In this document: piece after piece, positions 42,146 through 53,491 of the stretch
Numbering within the stretch: position 1 is the first letter of the stretch
How the letters are laid out: every line of letters starts with the position of its first letter
Assembly (NCBI RefSeq): GCF_019668465.1
Contig: NZ_AP024828.1
Location: 2,604,001-2,668,000, forward strand
Direction of reading: 5' to 3'
Source of the DNA: Mycobacterium senriense
GTDB lineage: Bacteria; Actinomycetota; Actinomycetes; Mycobacteriales; Mycobacteriaceae
DNA length: 64,000 nt
The notes under the pieces: generated by a model
Told to the model about the DNA's origin: nothing
What the model saw: the letters and a program-made list of their open reading frames with translations, nothing else
Database searches by the model: none
Translations under genes and position numbers: made by a program

Positions 42146-43725
42146 AAGGCGGCGGCCTGACCGTCCCGGCGCGGATCGCTGGCCGCGAAGTAGCCGTCCT
42201 CGAGACGCCAGATCGCCTGGCAGCTGCCGAATTGGTTGTAGTCGTCGACGGCAACCAGATCGTGTCCGCGGCGGCGCAATTCGTCCAGCGTCGAATCCGG
42301 GAAGCCCTTTTCGCAGCTGACTTGCATACCCTCGACCCACCGGAACCGCGGGCCGTCACATGCCGCCTGCGGATTCTGCCGGTGGTCGGCGATGCGCACC
42401 ATCAGCTGCACGTGACCCTGGGGCTGCATCATTCCGCCCATCACCCCGAAGCTCATGACCGATGCGCCGTCTTTGGTCACAAAACCCGGGATGATGGTGT
42501 GGTAGGGACGCTTGTTCGGGGCCACGGTGTTCGGATGTCCAGGATTGGCAACGAAATTCGCTCCCCGGTTATGCAGGGAGACCCCGGTGCCCGGGACCAC
42601 CACGCCCGAACCGAACCCCATGTAGTTCGACTGGATCATCGACACCATCATCCCCGCGGCGTCGGCCGCGGTGAGGTAGACGGTTCCGCCCGCCGGGGCG
42701 CCGGCGGATGCGGGCTTGGCCCGTCCGCGGTCGATCAGTCCCGCACGCTGCTTCAGGTATTCGTTGTCCAACAGGCGTTCCGGCCCCAGCGCCATGTGTT
42801 CGATGTCCCCGACATAGGCCCGGGCGTCGGCGAACGCCAGCTTCACCGCTTCGATCTGTAGATGCACGCTGTCAGCGGAATCCGCTGGCAGCGATGCCAT
42901 GTCGAACTGCTGCAGTATGCCCAGGGCGATCAGCGCGACGATGCCCTGCCCGTTGGGCGGGATCTCGTGCACCGTGTATCCGCGGTAGCCGCCGTCGACC
43001 GTGCCCACCCAGTCGGCACGATGGGCCGCCAGGTCGCTGGCCCGCATGGCGCCGTCGTTGTCCAGCGCGTGCGCCTCGAGCCTGGCCGCCAGTTCCCCAC
43101 GGTAGAACGCCTCGCCGTTGGTCGCGGCTATCGTCTCGAGCGTCGCGGCATGATCCGGCAAGCTGAAACGCTCACCCGGTTTCGGCGCCCGCCCGCCGGG
43201 TAGGAACGCCGGGGCGAAACCGGGCTGGCTTTCAAAGAGCGGCACCTGCGCCGACCATTGCTCCGCGACGGTCGGCGAGACCGGAAAGCCGTTGCGGCCG
43301 TAGGATATTGCGGGTTCGAAGAGCCGATCGAACGGCAGCTTGCCGAATTTGGCATGCAGTTCGGTCCACGCCGATACCGCGCCGGGCACGGTCACCGAAT
43401 TCCAGCCCAGGACCGGAACACCCTTGCCGCCGAAGTATTCCGGGGTCCACGCCGCGGGCGAGCGGCCCGAGGCGTTCAGGCCGTGCAGTTGCTTGCCATC
43501 CCACACGATGGCGAAGGCGTCCGAACCGATGCCATTGGACACGGGCTCCACGATCGTCAGGGTGATGGCGGTGGCGACGGCCGCGTCCGCCGCGCTGCCG
43601 CCCTGTGCGAGCATCCGCAGGCCCGCCTGGGCGGCGAGCGGTTGCGATGTGCACACAACGTTTTCCGCCAGGATGGGCTTGCGTGGCCAGGCGTAGGGGA
43701 GGTTCCAGTCGAAAGGTGCGGTCAC
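42142..43725 (-). CDS. ggtA: Gamma-glutamyltransferase-family Ntn hydrolase GgtA
   Basis: The 527-residue proenzyme has the GGT layout: [29 protein letters not shown], and a nucleophile threonine preceded by GG in [12 protein letters not shown] (about 353-360), where autocleavage into two subunits is expected; [13 protein letters not shown] lies in the small subunit. The substrate-side TxH motif of true GGTs is altered, so amidase/acylase substrates are possible. No signal peptide. Counterpart of Rv0773c. Confidence 0.92.
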   Translation of the reverse strand: MTAPFDWNLPYAWPRKPILAENVVCTSQPLAAQAGLRMLAQGGSAADAAVATAITLTIVEPVSNGIGSDAFAIVWDGKQLHGLNASGRSPAAWTPEYFGGKGVPVLGWNSVTVPGAVSAWTELHAKFGKLPFDRLFEPAISYGRNGFPVSPTVAEQWSAQVPLFESQPGFAPAFLPGGRAPKPGERFSLPDHAATLETIAATNGEAFYRGELAARLEAHALDNDGAMRASDLAAHRADWVGTVDGGYRGYTVHEIPPNGQGIVALIALGILQQFDMASLPADSADSVHLQIEAVKLAFADARAYVGDIEHMALGPERLLDNEYLKQRAGLIDRGRAKPASAGAPAGGTVYLTAADAAGMMVSMIQSNYMGFGSGVVVPGTGVSLHNRGANFVANPGHPNTVAPNKRPYHTIIPGFVTKDGASVMSFGVMGGMMQPQGHVQLMVRIADHRQNPQAACDGPRFRWVEGMQVSCEKGFPDSTLDELRRRGHDLVAVDDYNQFGSCQAIWRLEDGYFAASDPRRDGQAAAF

Positions 43726-43743
43726 CTCCGCGAGCGTAACTCG

Positions 43744-44658
43744 TCAGGCCGTCAGCAGCGGTGCCATCCAGGTGAGCTCGGCGGGCAACTGCGAGCTCCA
43801 AAATGCCCCGTCGTGCCCACCGGGCGAGAAGCCACCGGCCGGTGGATTGGGCAGTTGCGCGATGAACTGCTTTGTCGCGGCGTAAAACGGATCGCTGTCG
43901 CCGCAATCGATCCGGATGGGGATCGAGGCCAGGGCGGCCATGCCGAACACCGAGTTGGCCGCGAAGTCGTCCGGCCCGTCGAAGGCTCCCGGTGCGGCCG
44001 CACCCGAGGACGTCCACAGTGCCGGGCTCACCGCGCAGATCGCCGCGGTGCGGGCCGGCCCCAGCCGGCCGCCCAGCAGCAATGCGCCGTAGCCGCCCAT
44101 CGACCAGCCCAGGAACGCCACCCGTGCGGTGTCCAGGTTCTGGTTGCCCAGCATCGGGAGGAGCTCGTCGAGCACCATGGCGCCGCTGTCCTCACCGGAC
44201 GCCCGCTTGTGCCAATAGCCGCCGCCACCGTCGACGGCGACCACCGCGAACGGCGGCAGCCCGGCATCGACGGCCTGCGCCAGACCCTGTTCGACACCGC
44301 CCGCCATCACGGTGGACGCGTCACTGCCCTTGCCGTGCAGCGCGATCACGGGTCGCAGCGGCTTCGTCTGGCCCGGCGGACGCGCGATGGCCCAGTTCGT
44401 GTTCGCCCCGCCGCGCGCGGCGGAGACGAAGGAACCGGTCACCATCGTCGGCGCGGCCGCCGCCGGGGGAGCCGGGTCGCGAGGTGGGCTGGGCGGCGGC
44501 GCCAACGGCATCTGGGTGGCGGCCGGCGATGCCGGCATCGCGTGAGATGTGCGGGGCTCTAACAGGATGTCGAGCCCGTAGGCGCCCACCGCCCCCACGG
44601 CCGCGCTGGCGCCGAGGCCGAGCAGGGCGCGTCGGCTCAAGTCGGGCATGCGGGCCAT
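43744..44658 (-). CDS. Tat-exported esterase-like protein (Rv0774c-like)
   Basis: From ATG 44658 the protein has 304 residues. The N-terminus (MARMPDLSRRALLGLGASAA) is a twin-arginine signal. A proline linker follows, then an alpha/beta-hydrolase esterase domain with nucleophile GWSMGGYGA (near residue 176) and histidine in GGHDGAFW. It resembles mycolyl-type esterase D folds and Rv0774c, an extracellular esterase. The gene is divergent from a TetR regulator that may control it. Confidence 0.9.
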   Translation of the reverse strand: MARMPDLSRRALLGLGASAAVGAVGAYGLDILLEPRTSHAMPASPAATQMPLAPPPSPPRDPAPPAAAAPTMVTGSFVSAARGGANTNWAIARPPGQTKPLRPVIALHGKGSDASTVMAGGVEQGLAQAVDAGLPPFAVVAVDGGGGYWHKRASGEDSGAMVLDELLPMLGNQNLDTARVAFLGWSMGGYGALLLGGRLGPARTAAICAVSPALWTSSGAAAPGAFDGPDDFAANSVFGMAALASIPIRIDCGDSDPFYAATKQFIAQLPNPPAGGFSPGGHDGAFWSSQLPAELTWMAPLLTA

Positions 44659-44722
44659 TATGCCCTGGCCGTTTGGCCGAAATGGCAATGCAGTACCACT
44701 TTGGCTGGCACGATGGCTACTC

Positions 44723-45340
44723 GTGACGGCAGCGGTTACTCCAAAAGGAGAACGTCGACGGTACGCGCTCGTCAGCGCCGCCGCCGAGCTGCTGTCCGAG
44801 GGTGGCTTCGAAGCGGTGCGGCACCGGGCGGTTGCCCGGCGGGCCGGATTGCCGCTGGCGTCCACCACTTATTACTTTTCCTCCCTGGACGATCTGATCG
44901 CACGCGCCGTCGAACACATCGCGATGATCGAGGTGGCGCAGTTGCGGTCGCGGGTCAGCGGCTTGTCGCGGCGGCGCCGGGGACCGGAGACCATCGCCGA
45001 GGTGCTGGCCGATCTGCTCGTGGGCGACGTGGCCGGCCCGGGCCGCACCGACCAGCTGATCTCGCGATACGAGCGGCACATCGCGTGCACCAGGTTGCCC
45101 GCGCTGCGCGAGACCATGCGTCGCAGCCTGCGCCAGCGCGCCGAGGCGATCGCCGAGGCCATCGAGCGCTCGGGCCGCTCGGTGCACATCGAACTGGTGT
45201 GCACGTTGATCTGCGCGGTCGACGGTTCGGTGGTGTCGGCCCTGGTGGAGGGCCGGGATCCGCGCGCGGCGGCGCAAGGTGCGGTGGTCGACCTCATCGA
45301 GGTGCTCGCCCCCATCGACAAGCGGCCCGTGCAGATCTGA
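44723..45340 (+). CDS. TetR-family regulator (Rv0775-like)
   Basis: GTG 44723 gives 205 residues; the open frame extends upstream to 44648, overlapping the divergent esterase. The HTH is VRHRAVARRAGLPLASTTYYFSSLDDL (about 34-60), followed by a helical ligand domain with cysteines near residues 115 and 155. Ligand and target are unknown; control of the esterase 64 bases away is the simplest guess. Order matches Rv0775. Confidence 0.9.
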   Translation: MTAAVTPKGERRRYALVSAAAELLSEGGFEAVRHRAVARRAGLPLASTTYYFSSLDDLIARAVEHIAMIEVAQLRSRVSGLSRRRRGPETIAEVLADLLVGDVAGPGRTDQLISRYERHIACTRLPALRETMRRSLRQRAEAIAEAIERSGRSVHIELVCTLICAVDGSVVSALVEGRDPRAAAQGAVVDLIEVLAPIDKRPVQI

Positions 45341-45347
45341 CCGACCG

Positions 45348-46094
45348 CTACGCGCGGACCGGTTCCGCCGGAAGTGACGGCGTCACGATGTACCCGGTGT
45401 CCAGGTCGCCGTAGATCGTCACGTTCGCGGGGCTGCGCTGCGCGTACAACGCCACATAAGCGCAGACCACGGCGTCGACCGGATCCTCCGCCCGGCGCAG
45501 CTCGCTTTTGCGCTGCGCGGCCGCGACGGCCCGGCGCAGCGCGACCCAGCCGGCGTGCCCGGCTACCCGAAGCGGCACCGGGGCCTGCGCCAGCCGCTCG
45601 ACCCCGTCCATCAGCAGCAACAGCTCGGATTTGAGCCCGTCCACGGTGCGCCCGGGCTTCGCCTTATATTTCAGGGTCCGCTCCAGGCGGAACAGCGCGA
45701 CGGTCGCCGCGTGCGGGTAGACCTCGATGGCGCGCCGGACGGCCTGCGATCGCGGATCCAGATCCAGGCCCAGCGCCGCGGCCAGCCGACCCGCCCGCGG
45801 GCCCTCGGCGAACTCGGGCTTTCCGGTGTTGCAGGGGTGGGCACCCGCCTCGTACCTGCGGAAATCACGGTTGAGCGCGGTCTCGGCGGGACGCTGGCCG
45901 GTCGGGTTGGTCACCACCAGGGGCGCATCGAAGGCGACCAGGCAGTCGCCCCGCACATAGGGGCGCAACGCGCCCAGGATCTCGTCGTCGTCGCGGACCG
46001 CGCACGTGCTCACCAGAGCGCCACCCGAGTCGATGACGGCGACACCGGTCGGGTTACGGCCCGCCCAGGCGAGGTCGACGCCGGCGAAGTACAT
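45348..46094 (-). CDS. DUF429 family protein (Rv0776c-like)
   Basis: The 248-residue protein (ATG 46094; GTG 46100 also possible) begins MYFAGVDLAWAGRNPTGVAV, the RNase H-like first strand of DUF429, with further acidic positions in LVAFDAPLVV, IEVYPHAATV and EDPVDAVVCAYVA. A nuclease-like fold is likely, but no activity is established. It converges with the TetR gene and is divergent from purB. Counterpart of Rv0776c. Confidence 0.87.
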   Translation of the reverse strand: MYFAGVDLAWAGRNPTGVAVIDSGGALVSTCAVRDDDEILGALRPYVRGDCLVAFDAPLVVTNPTGQRPAETALNRDFRRYEAGAHPCNTGKPEFAEGPRAGRLAAALGLDLDPRSQAVRRAIEVYPHAATVALFRLERTLKYKAKPGRTVDGLKSELLLLMDGVERLAQAPVPLRVAGHAGWVALRRAVAAAQRKSELRRAEDPVDAVVCAYVALYAQRSPANVTIYGDLDTGYIVTPSLPAEPVRA

Positions 46095-46143
46095 CCGCAC
46101 AGGCTATGACCGCGACCGTAAGCTGTGTGTTCGTGAGGACCAA

Positions 46144-47562
46144 GTGAGCATTCCGAATGTGCTGGCCACCCGGTACGCCAGCCCCGAGATGGTCGCGATC
46201 TGGTCGCCGGAGGCCAAGGTCGTCGCCGAGCGGCGGCTGTGGCTGGCGGTGCTGCGCGCGCAGGCGGAACTGGGCGTACCGGTGCCTTCCGAAGCCATCG
46301 CCGACTACGAGCGGGTGATCGAGGACGTCGACCTGGCGTCGATCGCGGACCGCGAACGGGTGCTGCGCCACGACGTCAAGGCCCGCATCGAGGAATTCAA
46401 CGCGCTGGCCGGTCACGAACACGTGCACAAGGGCATGACCAGTCGCGACCTGACCGAGAACGTCGAGCAACTGCAGATCCGGCGCTCGCTCGAACTGGTC
46501 TTCGGTCACGGTGTCGCGGTCGCCGCGCGACTCGCCGAGCGGGCCGTGTCCTACCGCGACCTGGTGATGGCCGGACGCAGCCACAACGTCGCCGCGCAGG
46601 CCACCACCTTGGGCAAGAGGTTCGCCTCGGCGGCCCAGGAAACGCTGATCGCGTTGACCAGGCTGCGGGAGCTGATCGACCGCTACCCGCTGCGCGGCAT
46701 CAAAGGCCCGATGGGCACCTCGCAGGACATGCTCGACCTGCTGGACGGTGACGCGGCCAAGCTCGCCGATCTCGAGCGGCGCGTCGCCGAATTCCTGGGA
46801 TTCGCAACGGTATTGACCAGCGTCGGGCAGGTGTATCCGCGCTCGCTGGACCACGACGTGCTTTCGGCGCTGGTGCAACTGGGCGCCGGGCCGTCGTCGC
46901 TGGCACACACCATCCGGCTGATGGCCGGGCATGAACTGGTCACCGAGGGATTCGCGCCCGGACAGGTGGGCTCCTCTGCCATGCCGCACAAGATGAACAC
47001 GCGCAGCTGCGAACGGGTCAACGGGTTGCAGGTTGTGCTGCGCGGTTACGCCTCGATGGCCGCCGAACTGGCGGGAGCGCAGTGGAACGAGGGCGACGTG
47101 TTCTGTTCGGTGGTGCGCCGAGTCGCGTTGCCCGACAGCTTCTTTGCCATCGACGGGCAGATCGAGACGTTCCTGACGGTGCTCGACGAGTTCGGCGCCT
47201 ATCCGGCGGTGATCGGTCGCGAGCTGGACCGCTACCTGCCGTTCCTGGCCACCACCAAGGTGTTGATCGCCGCGGTGCGCGCCGGCGTCGGGCGCGAGGC
47301 CGCGCACCACGTGATTCGCGAACACGCGGTGGCCACCGCGCTGGCCATGCGCGAACACGGCGCCGAGCCCGACCTGCTGGAGCGGCTGGCGGCCGACGAG
47401 CGGTTGCCGCTGGACCGGGCGGCGCTGGACGCCGCGCTCGCCGACAAGAAGGCGTTCACCGGCGCCGCCGGTGACCAGGTGGACGAGGTGGCGGCGCAGG
47501 TGGACGCGCTGGTGAACCGCTATCCGGACGCGGCCAAGTACGCCCCGGGTGCGATCCTGTGA
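46144..47562 (+). CDS. purB: Adenylosuccinate lyase PurB
   Basis: GTG 46144 gives 472 residues, as in Rv0777. Fumarase-superfamily motifs: [30 protein letters not shown] and the signature SSAMPHKMN. It cleaves SAICAR and adenylosuccinate in purine synthesis. The open frame begins at 46006 but overlaps the divergent DUF429 gene. It overlaps cyp126 by four bases, so both are co-transcribed. Confidence 0.96.
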   Translation: MSIPNVLATRYASPEMVAIWSPEAKVVAERRLWLAVLRAQAELGVPVPSEAIADYERVIEDVDLASIADRERVLRHDVKARIEEFNALAGHEHVHKGMTSRDLTENVEQLQIRRSLELVFGHGVAVAARLAERAVSYRDLVMAGRSHNVAAQATTLGKRFASAAQETLIALTRLRELIDRYPLRGIKGPMGTSQDMLDLLDGDAAKLADLERRVAEFLGFATVLTSVGQVYPRSLDHDVLSALVQLGAGPSSLAHTIRLMAGHELVTEGFAPGQVGSSAMPHKMNTRSCERVNGLQVVLRGYASMAAELAGAQWNEGDVFCSVVRRVALPDSFFAIDGQIETFLTVLDEFGAYPAVIGRELDRYLPFLATTKVLIAAVRAGVGREAAHHVIREHAVATALAMREHGAEPDLLERLAADERLPLDRAALDAALADKKAFTGAAGDQVDEVAAQVDALVNRYPDAAKYAPGAIL

Positions 47563-48815
47563 CGCTGGCCGGCGCACTCGCGGAGATCGACTTCACCGAT
47601 CTGGACAACTTCGCCAACGGATTTCCGCACGATCTGTTCGCGATCCATCGCCGTGAGGCGCCGGTCTACTGGCATGCACCGACCGACAACACCCCGGACG
47701 GCGAAGGGTTCTGGTCGGTGGCCACCTACGCGGAAACCCTTGAGGTGCTCAAGGATCCGGTGACGTACTCATCGGTGACCGGTGGCCCCCGTCCGTATGG
47801 CGGCACGCTGTTGCAGGACCTGGCGATCGCGGGCCAGGTGCTCAACATGATGGACGATCCGCGGCATTCGCAGATCCGGCGGCTGGTCAGCTCCGGGCTG
47901 ACGCCGCGGATGATCCGGCTGGTCGAGGACGACCTGCGGGCCAGGGCACGCCGGCTGCTGGACGCGGTGGTGCCGGGCGAGCCGTTCGACTTCCTGGTCG
48001 ACATCGCGGCCGAATTGCCGATGCAGATGATCTGCATCCTGCTGGGAGTTCCTGAATCCGAACGGCATTGGCTGTTCGAGGCGATCGAGCCGCAGTTCGA
48101 TTTCGGCGGCTCGCGCAAGGCGGCCCTGTCGCAGCTCTCTGTCGAAGAGGCCGGGTCGCGGATGTATGAGTACGGTCAGCAGCTGATCGCGGCCAAGCGG
48201 GAGAACCCGACCGACGACATGTTGTCGGTCGTGGCGAACGCGATGCTGGACGGCTCTGGTGGCGACGACGGATCGACCCTGTCCGACCTCGAGCTGTACC
48301 TGTTCTTCAGCCTGTTGTTCAGCGCGGGCGCGGAGACCACCCGCAACGCCGTCGCGGGCGGCCTGCTGGCGCTGGCCGACCATCCGCACCAATTGCGGTC
48401 ACTGCGTGGCGATCTCGAGGAGCTGCCCACGGCCGTCGAGGAGATGGTGCGGTGGACGTCGCCGTCGCCATCCAAACGCCGCACCGCCACCCGCGACGCC
48501 ACGCTGGGCGGGCAGCCGATCGAGGCCGGACAGAAGATACAGATTTGGGAAGGCTCGGCGAATCGCGACCCCGGCGTGTTCGAGAACGCCGACGAGTTCG
48601 ATATCGTCCGAAAGCCCAACCCGCATCTGGGCTTCGGCCAGGGTGTGCATTATTGCCTGGGCGCCAACCTGGCCCGGCTGGAGCTACGGGTCTTGTCCGA
48701 AGAGCTGCTGTCCCGGTTCGGCGGGGTCCAAGTCGTCCGGCCGGTCGAATGGGCCCGCAGCAATCGGCACACCGGCATTCGGCACCTCGTCGTGGAGCTA
48801 CACGAACAACCGTGA
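47559..48815 (+). CDS. cyp126: Cytochrome P450 CYP126
   Basis: The 418-residue P450 starts at GTG 47559 inside the purB stop. I-helix [14 protein letters not shown], ExxR in EEMVRWTSP and heme loop [17 protein letters not shown] are intact. Position matches Rv0778 (CYP126), whose substrate is not established. It overlaps the following transporter gene by four bases, so purB, cyp126 and the transporter probably share a transcript. Confidence 0.94.
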   Translation: MTLAGALAEIDFTDLDNFANGFPHDLFAIHRREAPVYWHAPTDNTPDGEGFWSVATYAETLEVLKDPVTYSSVTGGPRPYGGTLLQDLAIAGQVLNMMDDPRHSQIRRLVSSGLTPRMIRLVEDDLRARARRLLDAVVPGEPFDFLVDIAAELPMQMICILLGVPESERHWLFEAIEPQFDFGGSRKAALSQLSVEEAGSRMYEYGQQLIAAKRENPTDDMLSVVANAMLDGSGGDDGSTLSDLELYLFFSLLFSAGAETTRNAVAGGLLALADHPHQLRSLRGDLEELPTAVEEMVRWTSPSPSKRRTATRDATLGGQPIEAGQKIQIWEGSANRDPGVFENADEFDIVRKPNPHLGFGQGVHYCLGANLARLELRVLSEELLSRFGGVQVVRPVEWARSNRHTGIRHLVVELHEQP

Positions 48816-49834
48816 CGATCAGGTTCGCCGATGTCGAGCCCTCACCCGATGTGTTCGCCGCGGTGATGGCGACGGGAATCTTGTCGATCGGCGCGCACGA
48901 TCACGGGTACCGGATGATCAGCGACACGATGGGTGTCATCGCCACTGTCGGGCTTCTGTTTCTGGCTGCCCTGGTCGTCGCGAAGCTCGCCATCCCCGGC
49001 CAGAAGTTGGGGTGGGATCTGAACGATCCCGACGTCACCCTGCGCCTGATCACTTTCGTCGCCGCCTGCGCGGTAATCGACACCCGCTTGTCATCCAACG
49101 TGTGGGTGGCGCGGGTGCTCGGTGCGGTGGGCCTGGCGTCCTGGTTGGTGCTGATCCTGTTCAGCGCGCGAAACATGTTGGCGCACCGTTGGACAGAGCT
49201 GCGCGACCGTGCCCACGGCCCCTGGCAGTTGGGCAGCGTGGGCACCTCCGGCTTGGCGATTGTGATCGCCCGGGCGGCACGACAGACCGGCCATCACTGG
49301 TGGTTGGCGGTGGCCGTGGCCGGGTGGGTGGCGGCGCTGTGCATCTACGGCCTGATGACGTGGCTGACCCTCTGGCGTGTCGTCAACGAACGCCAGGACC
49401 GCGACGGCTTCGAACCCGACACCGGGATCCTGATGGGCGGCATGGCGATTGCGACGCTGGCCGGCGACAACATCCACGCCGTGGCTCCCGCCTGGCTGGC
49501 CGGTCCGGTGCGCGCGCTCAGCATCGTGACCTGGGTGACGGCCACCCTGTGGATACCGCCGCTGATCTACTTTGCGCTGCACCGCATCAGGCGTCATCCG
49601 AACATGCTGCAATTCACCGGTGTGTGGTGGGCGTTCGTGTTTCCGCTGGGCATGTACTCCGCGGCCAGCTTCGCCATGGCGGTCGAGCTCGGCCGGCATC
49701 CGCTGCTCACCGTTTCGCTGGTCTTCTTCTGGGATGCGTTGGCCGCCTGGCTCATTGTGGTCGTCGCAGGCCTGCTGCTGGTGGCGCGGGCGCTGCTGCT
49801 AGCTCCCGCGCAGCGCGATTCCGGCCGACCGTAG
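48812..49834 (+). CDS. TDT/SLAC1-family membrane protein (second copy in window)
   Basis: GTG 48812, overlapping the cyp126 stop, gives 340 residues with about ten hydrophobic helices. The first helix has [18 protein letters not shown], the TehA/SLAC1 signature. Anion or tellurite/dicarboxylate transport is possible. It is not between Rv0778 and Rv0779c in H37Rv, so it is an insertion into that order. It overlaps the convergent Rv0779c-like gene by 36 bases. Confidence 0.85.
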   Translation: MTIRFADVEPSPDVFAAVMATGILSIGAHDHGYRMISDTMGVIATVGLLFLAALVVAKLAIPGQKLGWDLNDPDVTLRLITFVAACAVIDTRLSSNVWVARVLGAVGLASWLVLILFSARNMLAHRWTELRDRAHGPWQLGSVGTSGLAIVIARAARQTGHHWWLAVAVAGWVAALCIYGLMTWLTLWRVVNERQDRDGFEPDTGILMGGMAIATLAGDNIHAVAPAWLAGPVRALSIVTWVTATLWIPPLIYFALHRIRRHPNMLQFTGVWWAFVFPLGMYSAASFAMAVELGRHPLLTVSLVFFWDALAAWLIVVVAGLLLVARALLLAPAQRDSGRP

Positions 49835-50419
49835 TTCGAGCGCGACCAGTGCCCAGATGGTGGCCGGATCCTCACGGCGCCACCCACCGACCGGATCCGC
49901 GCTGACGGCGATCAACTTCCGGGGCGGGCGGTTCGTCAGCGCGCGTAGCGCAAGCAATTGCGCACCACCCGGGGTCGCAGCCAGTGCGGTCACCGTCAAC
50001 TTGCGCCGAAAGAATCGCAGTCGCAGAAAAAACCAGGGCAGCGCCGCGATGAGGATCGGGACCGCAACGACGGCCATCGCCAGCAGCACCGCGAGCCAGC
50101 TTGCCGCGCTGTCCAGATCGTGGCCCGCGCCGGCGATGTCCAGCGCGGCGTGGCTGGCGGAGTTGAGCGGCTTGCTGACCGTGTCACCCACCACCGGGAT
50201 GTGCTGGGCGCCGTGGCCGGCGGACTCGAGGTTGCCGGCGATTCCCTTCGCGCCGCTCTCCACCTGCCGACCCGCGTCGGCGATGGTGGCGATGGCGTCG
50301 TAGACGGCCAGCCCGACGAGCAGCCAGAGCACTGTCCAGATGACGACGGCCAAGTCGCTGAACAGCTGGACGGCCAGCCGGCCGGGCCTGGTGGAGTAGG
50401 GCAGAAACCGCAGTGTCAT
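49799..50419 (-). CDS. Conserved membrane protein (Rv0779c-like)
   Basis: The 206-residue protein has two clear membrane helices (about 20-42 and 108-132) separated by a Gly/Ala/His-rich outer loop, and a basic cytoplasmic tail ending in [19 protein letters not shown]. No known domain. It sits between cyp126 and purC as does Rv0779c. Membrane topology is the only safe statement on function. Confidence 0.85.
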   Translation of the reverse strand: MTLRFLPYSTRPGRLAVQLFSDLAVVIWTVLWLLVGLAVYDAIATIADAGRQVESGAKGIAGNLESAGHGAQHIPVVGDTVSKPLNSASHAALDIAGAGHDLDSAASWLAVLLAMAVVAVPILIAALPWFFLRLRFFRRKLTVTALAATPGGAQLLALRALTNRPPRKLIAVSADPVGGWRREDPATIWALVALELRSAGIALRGS

Positions 50420-50471
50420 AGCCCCGATCCCAGCACAAACCGCGTTTGCAGGTGCCCGATAGGCTGACCGG

Positions 50472-51362
50472 ATGCCTGCACTGTCCGACTACCAGCATCT
50501 GGCCAGCGGCAAGGTCCGCGAGCTGTATCGCGTCGACGACGAACACCTGCTGCTCGTCGCCACCGACCGGATCTCGGCGTACGACTTCGTCCTGGACAGC
50601 ACCATCCCGGACAAGGGCCGCATCCTCACGGCGATGAGCGTGTTCTTCTTCGGCCTCGTCGACGCCCCAAACCATCTGGCCGGGCCACCCGACGACCCAC
50701 GCATTCCCGACGAGGTGCTGGGCCGCGCGCTGGTGGTGCGCCGGCTGCAGATGCTTCCGGTGGAATGCGTGGCGCGCGGCTACCTGACCGGCTCGGGGTT
50801 GCTGGACTACCAGGCGACCGGAAAGGTCTGCGGCATCCCGCTGCCACCGGGACTGGTCGAAGCCAGCAGGTTCGCCGAGCCGCTGTTCACCCCCGCGACG
50901 AAAGCCGCACTGGGTGACCACGACGAGAACATTCCCTTCGCCCGAGTCATCGAGATGGTCGGTGCCGTGCCCGCCAACCAACTGCGCGACCGGACCCTAC
51001 AGACCTACGTGCAGGCCGCCGATCACGCGCTACGAAAGGGAATCATCATCGCGGACACCAAATTCGAGTTCGGCACCGACCGCGCCGGCAACCTGCTGCT
51101 CGCCGACGAAATCTTCACGCCGGATTCGTCGCGGTACTGGCCGGCCGACGAGTACCAGGTTGGCGTCGTCCAGAACAGTTTCGACAAGCAGTTCGTCCGC
51201 AACTGGTTGACCGGGCCCGATTCCGGATGGGACCGCCACGGCTCACAACCTCCACCGCCACTGCCGGAGCACATCATCGACGCCACCCGCGACCGCTACA
51301 TCGATGCGTACGAACGCATTTCCGGCCTCAGCTTCAACGACTGGATCGGTCCCAGCGCATGA
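50472..51362 (+). CDS. purC: SAICAR synthetase PurC
   Basis: The 296-residue enzyme adds aspartate to CAIR in purine synthesis. Motifs: [26 protein letters not shown] at the N-terminus, [15 protein letters not shown], and the signature [10 protein letters not shown] (about 193-202). It overlaps ptrB by four bases at its end. Length equals the bacterial norm for actinobacteria. Confidence 0.97.
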   Translation: MPALSDYQHLASGKVRELYRVDDEHLLLVATDRISAYDFVLDSTIPDKGRILTAMSVFFFGLVDAPNHLAGPPDDPRIPDEVLGRALVVRRLQMLPVECVARGYLTGSGLLDYQATGKVCGIPLPPGLVEASRFAEPLFTPATKAALGDHDENIPFARVIEMVGAVPANQLRDRTLQTYVQAADHALRKGIIIADTKFEFGTDRAGNLLLADEIFTPDSSRYWPADEYQVGVVQNSFDKQFVRNWLTGPDSGWDRHGSQPPPPLPEHIIDATRDRYIDAYERISGLSFNDWIGPSA

Positions 51363-53491
51363 CCGAAACGCACCTGGACGGCTCGGTGCCCCCGGTCGCC
51401 AAGCGGGTGGAGAGCCGGCGTGAGCACCACGGCGACGTCTTCGTCGACCCGTACGAGTGGCTGCGCGAAAAGACCAACCCCGAGGTCATCGCCTACCTCG
51501 AGGCGGAGAACGCCTACGTCGATCAGATGACCGCCCACCTCGAACCGCTGCGACAGCAGATTTTCGACGAGATCAAGGCGCGCACCAAGGAGACGGATCT
51601 TTCGGTGCCCACCCGACAGGGCGAGTGGTGGTACTACGCGCGCACCTACGAGGGCAAACAATACCGTGTCCAATGCCGTTGTCCGATAAGCGGGCCCGAC
51701 GACTGGGACCCGCCGAAGCTGGACGAGAACACCGAGATCCCCGGTGAGCAGATCCTGCTCGATTCCAATGCCGAAGCCGAGGGTCACGAGTTCTTCTCCC
51801 TGGGTGCCGCGACGGTGAGCCTCGATGGGAACCTGCTGGCGTACTCCGTCGACACCCTCGGCGACGAGCGTTACACATTGCGGTTCAAGGACTTACGCAC
51901 CGGCCAACTGTTTCCCGACGAGATCGCCGATATCGGCGCGGGTGCGACGTGGGCCGCCGACAACCGCACCGTGTACTACCTGACCCTGGACGACGCGCAC
52001 CGCCCCGACAAAGTGTGGCGGTATCGGGTGGGCTCCGGCGAAGAGGCTGAGCTGGTCTATCACGAAGAGGACGAAAAGTATTGGCTCGGTGTGGGACTCA
52101 CCCGCAGCCAGGCCTACGTCTTCATCGCCTCGGGATCCTCGATCACCTCCGAGTATCGCTACGCCGACGCCGCCGACCCGCAGGCACGGTTCACCGTCGT
52201 GCTGCCGCGCCGCGAGGGTGTCGAGTACGCGGTCGAGCACGCGGTCATCGGCGGGCAGGACCGGTTCTTGATCCTGCACAACGACGGCGCCGTCAACTTC
52301 ACCCTCACCGAGGCGCCGGTCAGCGATCCGGCACAGCAGCGCACCCTGATTGCGCACCGTGACGACGTCCGGCTCGATGCGGTCGACGCTTTCGCCGGTC
52401 TCCTGGTCGTCAGCTACCGGCGCGAAGCGCTGCCACGGATGCAGCTGTGGCCCATCAACCTCGACGGCAGCTATGGTCAGCCCGAAGAGATTTCGTTCGA
52501 CTCCGAGCTGATGACGGCCGGCCCGGCGGGCAACCCCAACTGGGAGGCGCCCAAGCTGCGGATCAGGGCGGGATCGCTGGTCGTTCCGGCCCGGGTCTAC
52601 GACATCGACCTGGCCACCGGCGAACGCACCTTGCTGCGCGAGCAGCCCGTACTCGGCGACTATCGGCCCGAGGACTATGTGGAACGGCGTGACTGGGCGA
52701 TCGCCGACGACGGCACCCGGATCCCGGTGTCCATCGTGCACCGCGCCGGCATCGAATTTCCGGCGCCCGCATTGCTTTACGGCTACGGCGCCTACGAGCT
52801 GTGCACCGACCCGAGCTTTTCCATCGCCCGATTGTCGCTGCTGGACCGCGGCATGGTGTTCGCCATCGCCCACGTGCGCGGCGGCGGTGAGATGGGCCGG
52901 CTGTGGTACGAGCACGGCAAGCTGCTGGAGAAGAAGAACACGTTTACCGACTTCGTCGCGGTGGCACGGCATTTGGTGGATTCCGGCGTCACCCGGCCGC
53001 GTCAGCTGGTGGCGCTGGGCGGCAGTGCCGGCGGATTGCTGATGGGGGCGGTGGCCAACCTGGCGCCGGAGCTCTTCGCCGGAATCCTCGCGCAGGTCCC
53101 GTTCGTCGACCCGCTGACCACCATTTTGGATCCCTCCTTGCCGCTGACCGTCACCGAGTGGGACGAATGGGGAAATCCCTTAGCGGACAAGGATGTCTAC
53201 TGCTACATGAAGTCCTATTCGCCCTACGAGAATGTCGAGCCCAAGCGGTATCCGGCGATTTTGGCGATGACGTCGCTGAATGATACGAGGGTTTACTACG
53301 TGGAGCCGGCCAAATGGGTCGCGGCGCTGCGCCACGCCAACGGGGACGGCAGTCCGGTCCTGTTGAAGACCCAGATGAACGCCGGGCACGGCGGCGTCAG
53401 TGGTCGCTACAAGGGCTGGGAGGAAGCCGCCTTCCAATACGCGTGGCTGTTAGCGGCCGCCGACGGCGACCGCTATTCGCCGGCGGGCTGA
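51359..53491 (+). CDS. ptrB: Oligopeptidase B / protease II PtrB, full length
   Basis: ATG 51359 gives 710 residues in one unbroken frame: an N-terminal cap, a seven-blade beta-propeller (about 75-420) and a C-terminal S9A peptidase domain. Triad residues are Ser in [12 protein letters not shown], Asp in [12 protein letters not shown] and His in [11 protein letters not shown]; the [13 protein letters not shown] loop gives the acidic S1 pocket for basic residues. It cuts peptides after Arg/Lys. In H37Rv the gene is annotated as two pieces (ptrBa, ptrBb), so here it is intact. Translation is coupled to purC. Confidence 0.95.
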   Translation: MTETHLDGSVPPVAKRVESRREHHGDVFVDPYEWLREKTNPEVIAYLEAENAYVDQMTAHLEPLRQQIFDEIKARTKETDLSVPTRQGEWWYYARTYEGKQYRVQCRCPISGPDDWDPPKLDENTEIPGEQILLDSNAEAEGHEFFSLGAATVSLDGNLLAYSVDTLGDERYTLRFKDLRTGQLFPDEIADIGAGATWAADNRTVYYLTLDDAHRPDKVWRYRVGSGEEAELVYHEEDEKYWLGVGLTRSQAYVFIASGSSITSEYRYADAADPQARFTVVLPRREGVEYAVEHAVIGGQDRFLILHNDGAVNFTLTEAPVSDPAQQRTLIAHRDDVRLDAVDAFAGLLVVSYRREALPRMQLWPINLDGSYGQPEEISFDSELMTAGPAGNPNWEAPKLRIRAGSLVVPARVYDIDLATGERTLLREQPVLGDYRPEDYVERRDWAIADDGTRIPVSIVHRAGIEFPAPALLYGYGAYELCTDPSFSIARLSLLDRGMVFAIAHVRGGGEMGRLWYEHGKLLEKKNTFTDFVAVARHLVDSGVTRPRQLVALGGSAGGLLMGAVANLAPELFAGILAQVPFVDPLTTILDPSLPLTVTEWDEWGNPLADKDVYCYMKSYSPYENVEPKRYPAILAMTSLNDTRVYYVEPAKWVAALRHANGDGSPVLLKTQMNAGHGGVSGRYKGWEEAAFQYAWLLAAADGDRYSPAG

